NCBI GenBank assembly: GCA_039602395.1
Contig: JBCNJP010000007.1
Span: forward strand, 106,363,387 to 106,427,386
Reading direction: 5' to 3'
Origin: Deinandra increscens subsp. villosa
Taxonomy: Eukaryota; Streptophyta; Magnoliopsida; Asterales; Asteraceae
Length of the DNA stretch: 64,000 nucleotides
A model generated the notes under the pieces. That model saw nothing but the letters and a program-made list of their open reading frames with translations, was not told where the DNA came from and did not search any database. Positions 56,312 to 64,000 of this stretch are shown in pieces. Each line of letters begins with the position of its first letter. Position 1 is the first letter of the stretch. A program made the translations under genes and the position numbers.

Positions 56312-56682
56312 GACTTTTAATTAAGTTCCCCCATTTTTTTTAAACATTCATAACTTTCACATACGACATTATTTAAAAAAAAAAATTACATCATAAAGCC
56401 TAGTGTTTTTTTATCTTTAAAACACAATATGACACAATGATATGAACATTTTTGACACAATATGACACATTGATCTGAACATTTTGACACACTATGACAC
56501 TATGATCTGAACATTTTGATACAATCGGAAAAGTAAAATTTTTATTTTATTTTATATATAACAACACTGTACACATTTTACAGATAAAAAACGCTCTTTT
56601 TATGGGGTAACTTTTAAAAAAAGAATGTCGTATCTAAGATTTATGAATGTTTAAAAAAATAGGCGGAACTTGATAAAAAGTC
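56312..56682. mobile_element. Foldback element 1 (long imperfect inverted repeat)
   Basis: Arms of about 110 bp (56312-56420 and 56565-56682) are inverted copies. The left has GACTTTTAATTAAGTTCC.CC and AAACATTCATAA...ATACGACATT, and the complement of the right has GACTTTTTATCAAGTTCC and AAACATTCATAA...ATACGACATT. The loop holds three 32-33-bp tandem units. No coding. The termini are uncertain, and the similarity may extend outwards by about 30 bp on each side. Confidence 0.75.
56426..56522. repeat. Three tandem units of 32-33 bp in the foldback loop
   Basis: Units 56426-56458, 56459-56490 and 56491-56522 share TATGACAC, TGAT.TGAACATTTTGA. A few substitutions separate them. Confidence 0.88.
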
Positions 56683-57321
56683 AAAAATGCACTTCCATCC
56701 TTTGTTATTCTCTCTAATTCACACAAAAAAACTTTAAATGAAGATCTAATTGCTATAATTCTTTCTTACCAATTTTACCCAAACCAAACTTCTCACAATA
56801 ACATCTCTCATTACACATTATGGTTTTGCTTTTAAAATTAACTAATCAAGCGGCAACGAGGGCTTGCCTGAATGGTCATTGGTGATGCTGGTGAAATTTG
56901 TCAAGTTTGTTTCTTACAACATCCAGGTTTTACCACCCGGCCGTTCGCGGATATGGTTTCTCTGGAAGGGCTCTATTGATGGGTTTGAGCTACCCTAACA
57001 CTGTATGCGTTTCACAGGTGGGAGTACCTTTTGCCATTAAGTTCTCCGGATTAAAAGACTTTATTCATTGGCAGTTAAAAAAAGATTTTAACTTAGATAA
57101 TTAAAATCATCTTAAAATTAGAAGGTACTAGAAGTTTGCTTTATTCAAGTATAAAAATAATAAGCACTTCTCCATTATTTGTGCTTGACTTCTTGTTGAC
57201 TAGTATATATTTATTTTATTATGTGTTATGAGTGTGAAACTATTAATAACCCTTGCTTGAAGTAATTACCAAATAACTCATTTGAACCATCAAAATTATA
57301 ACAAGTGTCCCCCTCCCTACT
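56683..57321. other. Intergenic DNA between the two foldbacks
   Basis: No gene. The ORF at 56898-57104 is unsupported by splice or homology signals. Confidence 0.45.
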
Positions 57322-57785
57322 TTTTAAGAAAGGGTATTTTAGTCATTTAACTCAACCAATAAAGTACACCCTCTATTTTAAAACGGCTATAACTTTTTTA
57401 TCTGATGTCAGTTTTTTATAAAAAAAATAGCGTTTGACTCGTCGCATTTTTATCTTTAATTCAAGTGTGGTCCCGGCATTTTTCGACACTTTTTTCCAAA
57501 CGTCCGTACTGACATGTAATGTTACAAAAAGTATCACTGATGCCTTTTTTGGGTAGCAACGGTGCCTTTTTTCTGTAACATTGATGTTAATACGGAAGTT
57601 TGAAAAAAAAGCTTCGAAAAAAGTCGGAACCATATCCGAATTAAAGATAAAAAAGCGATGAGTCCAATGGTATATTTTTTATAAAAAAACGACTTCGGAT
57701 AAAAAAGTTATAAGAGTTTAAAAAATAAAGGGGGTACTTTTTTCTTTTGGGTAAAATACCCTTAGACCCTTTCTGTTAAAAATGA
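57322..57785. mobile_element. Foldback element 2 (about 200-bp arms)
   Basis: The left arm AACTTTTTTATCTGATGTCAG, TTTTTATCTTTAATTC, TGGTCCCG is mirrored on the right as AACTTTTTTATCCGAAGTCG, TTTTTATCTTTAATTC, TGGTTCCG. The symmetry continues outwards through AAGTAC.CCCT and AAAGGGTATTTTA. The whole segment could fold into one imperfect hairpin about 460 nt long. The minus-strand ORF 57373-57633 is a by-product. Confidence 0.78.
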
Positions 57786-58690
57786 AAAGAAAAAGAAAGA
57801 AGTGCTACATGTCACTAATCTATAGCTCCTGTTTTTTCATCAAGTCATTAGAATGTGGTTATTTGATGATCTCTTTTAACATTAGTTATTAATTGTTCTC
57901 ATTCCTATGTGTTATATCACATATTTCGTTAGTAACTTGAAATCAATTGCCCGCTCGAGTTTTCGCATATTCATAAGGCAAGCCTAAAAGGTTACCATCA
58001 CATATCTCATGTTTTATTTGCTTGATTTGAAGTATGTTAGAACATTCACATAATTCAAAAGAAATGGTTAAGAAAAATGGTTAATTTTGTTTACTTTTCC
58101 TTCTACGTTAGATTTATATCATCATACTCATACCCCAAATTATGATGAAAACTAAACTCAACCCCATTAAAGAAGATCAAAACTCTAAACAGACTACCAA
58201 GGGAGAAGAATCCCTACAACCAGAGCTTGTTACTGAAACCCTAGCCGTCGCTAGCTCTCAAGGCAGAGCCTAGGTCACTTATGGTTTTCGCCGCTAAAAG
58301 CTTCAACGAAAGACATAGGATGATAAAAATGTGAGAGACAAAATACAAATCACATAAAGAGAGAGAAAGAATACGCATATCACGTGCAAATAAACCAAAT
58401 ATAAAACACTTATATAGATTATACAACAAAAAATAATACAAAAAAGTTACGAAGAATAGGTATTAATTTTACTTGTCAAACAGATCGAATCTTTAAAATC
58501 TATAAACCGATTTCACCTATCCCCTAGTTACTAAAATATTTCGGGATACAGGCCACCGTCCTAACGTCCTAAATATCTCATATCTCAAGGAGCAAAACAA
58601 GAAACACATGTAGCGCAACCCCAACTTGCTATTGCAATGCATGCTAGCACGTGCTTTTGTTTCATTATAAATTATCAAATCATTATTATA
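57786..58690. other. Intergenic DNA, nothing recognised
   Basis: AT-rich. A weak GC patch with AACCCTAGCCGTCGCTAGC near 58235 resembles a gene leader on the minus strand but no coding follows. Confidence 0.45.
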
Positions 58691-58717
58691 CTAGATAATA
58701 GACGTGTATTACATGGG
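58691..58717 (-). mobile_element. Helitron 3' terminus, eroded hairpin (element D)
   Basis: On the minus strand CCCATGTAATACACGTC is followed by TATTATCTAG and T. The hairpin fits the common Helitron palindrome CCCGTGCAATGCACGGG after C-to-T/G-to-A decay. The body would run rightwards on the plus-strand map. No 5' end identified. Confidence 0.5.
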
Positions 58718-58776
58718 TTTAGTTATTAAAAATTTAATACATAATTCATATTAAAAATTCACATAAAAAATATTTT

Positions 58777-59096
58777 AATAGATGTTATTGTATCAAGCAA
58801 AGTTGGTATAGTGGTTAAAATTCTAAGCTTGTGGTTGAAGAGACCCAAGTTCTAGTCTCACTCACACCACTTTGTGAAATATTCGTAGGCAATGAAGAAT
58901 TGAGCTTGTTAATTTGATCCTGAGTCACAAGGGAGGGTTTACGGGCTTGCCCGGTTCCCGCCCGATGGTGCAAATGGGGGGCGCTCCTGGGTTCACTCGC
59001 TATGAGGTTCGGACTCGGGATAGTGGGTAGGTCCAGGGTAACCAGTCCCAATACACCGCTGAGCCAAATTGCCATTAAAAAAAAATAGATGTTATT
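58777..59096 (+). mobile_element. tRNA-derived SINE with 13-bp TSD
   Basis: Perfect direct repeats AATAGATGTTATT (58777-58789, 59084-59096) flank about 294 bp. A-box-like TGGTATAGTGGTTAAA and B-box-like CCAAGTTCTAGTCTC lie near the 5' end. The body is GC-rich (CCCGGTTCCCGCCCGATGG) and the 3' end reads ATTGCCATTAAAAAAAAA. Transcription would be on the plus strand. Confidence 0.9.
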
Positions 59097-59905
59097 TTAA
59101 ATAATAATCATCCACTACGAGGAGTACAAAGAGATCGGTGCACGAGTTCTTTAAACTCCTTAGTGGATTCCGGTTTCATACTCGAGGAAGTGAAATTATC
59201 TGAATTTTTTAAATTGTTATGGACAAAAGTAGAAACATATGTTATTGGTACAAACAATATGTACCGTTCAATAAAATATTGCCGCAATAAATAAATCCAA
59301 CAATTCACATGTTTGTTAAAAAAATGTATGATTTGGGTGCACATCCAAACAACATTCATTTACATATTTGATTAAACATACTATTCACTAATATATGACA
59401 TGAAAAGTATTAAAATTGGTCAATTGTATGAAAAAAATTAAATTTCATTGTCAAGTATGGTATATAGACAAAAAAACAAAGGAGATGAAATGGCACAAGA
59501 TAATACATTTGAGAAGAAGTAGTACACAAATTGACAAAAACACATAAGAGAAAAAGAAGAAACTCGTAAATTCATAATATTTCAAGAAAATAAAAACCTT
59601 AATCCAAATAACATTAATAATAAAATTGCATGCTATATCATCTATGTTTTAATAGATAACTATTTTATATTATCTACATGTCATATCTATATTTAAACAA
59701 TGACCAAATTACAACAACAAATATGAAATCCAATTTTGTAATTTGTTATTATTGAAATTTTTCTAATAGAAATTGCATTGTTACCTTTTTAAGTTAAACA
59801 AATTATATATCATATTTAAAATTCAAATAGTTACAAGTAACGGAGAATTATAGCTAGAAATTTAATTTAGATATAATATATAGTTAAAATCTTATTATTA
59901 ATCAA
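59097..59905. other. AT-rich DNA, no gene
   Basis: Very AT-rich and possibly the interior of the Helitron ending at 58691. The minus-strand ORF 59108-59359 has no recognisable motif. Confidence 0.5.
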
Positions 59906-59939
59906 CGAGTTGATGACCCGCCCGCGCGTTGCGGCGGGC
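59906..59939 (-). mobile_element. Helitron-type 3' terminus with CTCG end (element C)
   Basis: Reading the minus strand, GCCCGCCGCAACGCGCGGGC (59939-59920), GGGTCATCAACTCG and then T. It is nearly identical to element A at 8053-8086 including the CTCG ending. The body extends to the right on this map. Confidence 0.65.
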
Positions 59940-60768
59940 CACCATGGGTGAACATGCATTTCCTACAAAGCCATTAACTTGCTTTGATGACGATGTGCGG
60001 CATCCTAAAAGATCTCTTCCATCACGGCATGACCTGGTTATGACATTTAATTAGCAAAAGAGAACAAATTTGTTGAGGCTATTTCCATGTGGTACATTAC
60101 CTCCATCTTCTTTGTTGCCCTTTTCATTTACTCCTCGAAATCCTAGCATCAGTTTAATCTTTGAATGTTTTTTAGGTAACCACAACATAATCACTACCTG
60201 TTATCAAAGTCCAAATCAGGTCAACTAACCCCAAAATATGAAAACCCAGACGATGTTACATGTGACTTGCAAATAGCCAAATATGGATACCTTGCAATGT
60301 TTTTGCAGGTTTCCCAAAATAAATTCAGTAAAATAAAGAGCGGGTCGTTAGGACTCCACTGTGAGAATGGTTCTTGGACGAATTGAGTTTCCAGTTACCT
60401 CTCCACCATAACCTTTGAAAGCAACAAACTGCCTCTATCAGAAATCCCAACCTTGAAATTTTGTAATAAATTCGTTAATGCATCACTTTAACCTATAGAA
60501 CAAACTTTAGCTTTGTTCACAATGCATCAATTTAACGTTGAAATGATCTAGCAAAGGTCAGGTTATAGATAAAGGTGAGTTCATAGTTATTTAAGAGGTT
60601 TAATGGAGCCGTTGTGCCTCTCTTTTAGCTAAAGCGAGCACTGGTTTTCTCCATGATTGGGCAGAAATCACAAATATATCAGCTGAATAGGTCTCAACCA
60701 ACAAACATTTTAATCATCTAATGGTTTTTTATTCTTTAGAGTTGTATGAATGATTTCCAAATAACCCC

Positions 60769-60794
60769 GTTGCTTAGCAACGTTGCTTAGCAAC
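60769..60794. repeat. Tandem 13-bp palindrome GTTGCTTAGCAAC x2
   Basis: Two abutting copies (60769-60781, 60782-60794) of a palindrome with one central base. Each can form a 6-bp stem, and the two together can pair as well. Function unknown; could be chance duplication. Confidence 0.85.
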
Positions 60795-61065
60795 ATGATC
60801 CTGTGAAAAGAAAATCACTGAATGTGATAGAGTAATGGTTAAACATGTTTGCAGCATGCTATAAGCTCGTCAGATAGATGATTAGAAAGAAATGATTTGA
60901 GCATAAATAACTTACTATAATTATTGAAGTTGTCATTACTTCCAATTGTAGCTAAATCATCTAAAGAACATAGGATCTTCATCCTCATTAGAAGGCTGTT
61001 ACAAAATACATGTTGCATAGCTTCGGTTAGAATTAAAAGATTAAACCAATTTGACAAAAAAAAAA

Positions 61066-61108
61066 TACATATATATATATATATATAACCCTATATATAT
61101 ATATATAT
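61066..61108. repeat. AT dinucleotide microsatellite
   Basis: An (AT)n run of about 10 units, interrupted by AACCC, then about 9 more. Likely length-polymorphic. Confidence 0.95.
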
Positions 61109-64000
61109 CAAATTCTTATTATACATTTAGAACATGATGAAACACCCATGTAATAATAGAGATTATAACCAAATCCATTTGAAAACCTCAGAAGTAAAAA
61201 AATATTACTAAACAAAGTTATTACAAATGAAATAGAACCTAAATGGGATCCAAAAGCACTATTAACCTTCTCTTGTAGCATAAACAAAGTCAGTATACAT
61301 TAGCAGGTTGAAGAACAAACCTCTGCAGCACATCCTCTAAATAAGGGGGTCGGAAATGTAGGACCGGAATGTGTTTTGCAAAGCTTCAACCCCACACCAC
61401 ACCACTTCAAAACTGCTTAAACACGAATTCAATTTCGTCTAAAAACACCAGCATATCAACAATCATCAATTTCAGCCATAAAAAGAAATATCATAAAATG
61501 ATGTCATACAATTCAAAAACTTGGGAAAAGTTTAAATCGCTGGTTACTACATGTATTTAAGCTCCTTAAGTTCATTAATCGCCGGTTACAATTCAAGCAA
61601 AAACTTGAGAAAAGCCTCTGGGAAAAATTTAAATGCAAAACATTAATCGCTAACTTTAGGTCTAAGAAAGAGGCGAAGAGAGATAGAAGTACTAATATAT
61701 AGCTAAAGCAATAGTTCTAACGTTAGTAATACCTTATTTATGATAGAAGCAGTTCTTCACGTAGCAAGTGTATCCATTAGTCTTTGTGTCTACAAAGCTG
61801 AATGATTTGACTATAAAGAACATATAAAAAGATAATTATGTTATTCTTCATAAAACTGTGTCTAACATAAATCTGCCATAATAATAATAATAATAATCAA
61901 TCAATACTTCAATCTCCGAAGATCAGGTGCTTCAAAATCACCAAAAACATAATTCCAACACTAATTTTCAAACCAACATCAGAGCAGAATAGGGCTTCTC
62001 GTATTTTCTTGCATGGTATAACTACACTCCATAAGATTCAAATTTTATATATTTAAAAAACACAACATGTTGCTTTAAGGAAGATTTTCCTAGTCACATT
62101 TTCATTAATTCATCAGTGAATAGAACGTTGCATCCATCTTAATGGCTGTAACATTTGATGATGAGAAAACTATGACTAATAGTTAAAATTTCAAATAAAC
62201 TTAAACAACTTTACAAAGAAAATAATCTAAAGGCAGTATCAATAAAAACTAATCGAGTATAAAGATGAAATGCTACATTCGTCCATTTTGGCTCTTTTAA
62301 TATGCGAAAGTGAGTGGCATGTTCACCTACACAAATAAAGATGCCATTAATAGCGCCATTAACAAAAACATAATAGTAAAAGCTCTCACACATGAGAAAA
62401 CAAAAGAAGATTTGATAACAGATTTCATATGATGTATCTCCACCAACAAACGCTCAGTCGGATTCGACCCATAATCTTGAACTCCAACCGACAAACCAAA
62501 GATCCGAACCCCGCTATCAAAATAATTTAAAAGATGCTAAGTAAACTAAGTGAAAGTTAACCAAGATAAATGTCAAAGTGTGAGTACACATTTGTAATTG
62601 ATGATTAAACTGTCTTATTAAGAAATTCAGCCCCTACAACAAACACAGGGCTAGTAGTAGCAAATGAACAACAACAGAAAAATGGTTGATGTTCTCTTGA
62701 GATGTCAGAATCTATTAAAGCAGAATAGAGACAGGGACGAAGAAATGTACCAGAAGGTGGATCAACATTTCATACTCATCAGTTGAAATCTCCACAATAA
62801 CATACGAATATTTTATGCTAGTGGTTGAAAATGGTAATGGGATGGAACACGAACTTCAATATCAAAGCATCAATTTAATCCTCAGTATGCCTGAATCTTG
62901 AATCAAGTACACCCCAGACCTTAAAGTAATAAGCAACGTATGTAGTCGAAGATGCGCCTAAAATCATATCCATTGCTTAAATTCGAGGGTTTACAGTGCA
63001 ATCAGAAGAAAACATGATTAAAATCAGAACAATAACTGTAAAAATTGAGTAGTTCGGCGGTTGCAGCCGATGGTTACGAAGAAGAGGAAGTAAGATTTAC
63101 CGGCAATTAGCAGGGAACTAACAACAGATCGACGATGAAATCACTGATAGCAAATGGTATGGTAGAGAAGAAGATACAACAATTGATTGAGGCGGTGTTA
63201 GATCGTGACTCATTGTGAGGCACATGACTTTTGCTACTCTTCTCTCTCGTCATAAACGCCCAAGAACCCAAGTGAAGAACAGAAACCCTAAACGGTGACA
63301 GATCCATCGCCGTGCAAATCAATAGCTGCATGTGGCCAGTTGTGAATGGAAATTGAGCCTCTGCTTTCATCTGTAGCAAAACCCTAAAGCGGATGAGAAA
63401 ACAACGATGTATAAAACAAAAGAGGGAAAGGGATGACAATAGGTGGCATTATCTTATTAGATGATCATCGCCGTCGACGGAGACCGAGAGGCCTTGAATC
63501 AGGAGGTGTTTGAACCATGTGACGATGATGCAATGGAAGTCACCGACGATTTGGGTCTAGCCGGATTTTGTGACGGCGACATATCGGTCATCACCGGCGC
63601 CAGATAAAATAAGAAAACAGTCATAAGAATCGAAGCGAAGAAAACACTGACCACAACCTCTAGAGATGATGAGAATCAACCACCGGATTTTTAGAGAGAG
63701 ATAGAGAAGCCTCTAGAAAAAGAGGCCTGCAAAACTGAAAAGAGATGATGATAAATATCAATATAAATACACATGTAAATCTCAAGGACTAATATTGTCA
63801 AAAAAACAAAGAGCTGTGACCAGTTTTCAAAAACCATAAACAATACTATTCATCATGAATTTGTATTGTATATTTATATAATATGTTATGATAAATTATT
63901 TAAATAAGAAAATTTATATTTTAATATTTAATTATTTAAAATTATAAACATTTAATAAGTGAGAGAATTGATATTTAATACGAGAGAGGAGCAGAAAAAT

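Larger units (their letters stand above)
59940..64000 (-). other. Probable body of Helitron C, intron/leader-like, no complete gene
   Basis: No ORF with a recognised domain in 4 kb. GC-richer blocks on the minus strand at 63040-63700 (AAACCCTAAAGCGG, CGCCGTCGACGGAGACC, CCGGCGCCAGAT context) look like the promoter, 5' UTR and first intron of a plant gene and could be a captured gene head. The 110-codon ORF there (63107-63439) has no motif. Microsatellites at 61066-61108 and 61880-61900 (ATA repeats). Confidence 0.35.

Noticed and set aside
56426..56522. CRISPR-like array
   Set aside because: Only three contiguous units without spacers, inside a plant foldback element.
58808..58870. A tRNA gene
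   Set aside because: A- and B-box-like words are present but no cloverleaf. It is the head of a SINE with A-tail and 13-bp TSD.
63107..63439. 110-codon minus-strand ORF as a gene
   Set aside because: Leader- and intron-like DNA with AAACCCTAAA and splice-like words; peptide lacks motifs and likely spans UTR.

Overview
This window is nuclear DNA of a flowering plant, most likely a eudicot. The evidence is GT-AG introns, long AT-rich intergenic DNA, plant-specific families (a plant-type RR-TZF CCCH protein, an LRX-like cell-wall LRR protein, zf-GRF micro-proteins) and plant transposon classes (Helitron, PIF/Harbinger, hAT and MULE-like elements, copia, L1-type LINEs, tRNA-derived SINEs). The Helitron hairpins and MITE types make me think of Asteraceae, but that is a guess. 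Real genes are few and most of the window is layered transposon debris.

Layout. 1-361 holds the last two exons of an unknown gene. 2.9-5.0 kb and 11.0-16.5 kb are two copies of a 2.1-kb dispersed repeat. Copy 2 is split by a 3.4-kb Helitron, and copy 1 preserves the exact empty A|T site. 5-10.6 kb is non-coding DNA with Helitron-type ends and tandem duplications. 16.85-17.9 kb is a Harbinger-like element with a decayed acidic ORF. 18.2-22.6 kb is the most striking locus. There, a SOMNUS/TZF4-6-like CCCH gene is duplicated over 698 bp on both sides of a 2.28-kb MULE-like element. That element has 313-bp terminal inverted repeats (TIRs) and carries its own zf-GRF micro-gene. 23-27.7 kb has two MITEs, a LINE relic and a degraded copia end. 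28.1-30.8 kb (minus strand) is a complete seven-coding-exon PP4R2 gene. 32.95-34.6 kb is an LRX-like gene with an hAT MITE in its intron. 37.4-41.0 kb is a decayed PIF/Harbinger element with both ORFs. 41.4-43.9 kb is a MITE cluster. 46.0-47.4 kb is a solo LTR. 50.5-50.7 kb is a 5S rRNA-derived retrocopy with a 14-bp target-site duplication (TSD). 51.8-52.1 kb is a two-exon micro-protein gene. 52.9-55.7 kb has two L1 3' ends. 56.3-57.8 kb has two foldback elements. 58.7-64 kb has Helitron ends, a SINE and gene-free DNA.

The host genes (CCCH protein, PP4R2, LRX-like, micro-protein) do not form a pathway or cluster. The main interest lies in how transposons have rebuilt the CCCH locus. The complete gene keeps only its core promoter, and its upstream DNA is now a TIR with two G-box/ABRE-like motifs. 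The original distal promoter drives a truncated chimeric copy. Exon structures and element boundaries were read by eye and no database search was possible.
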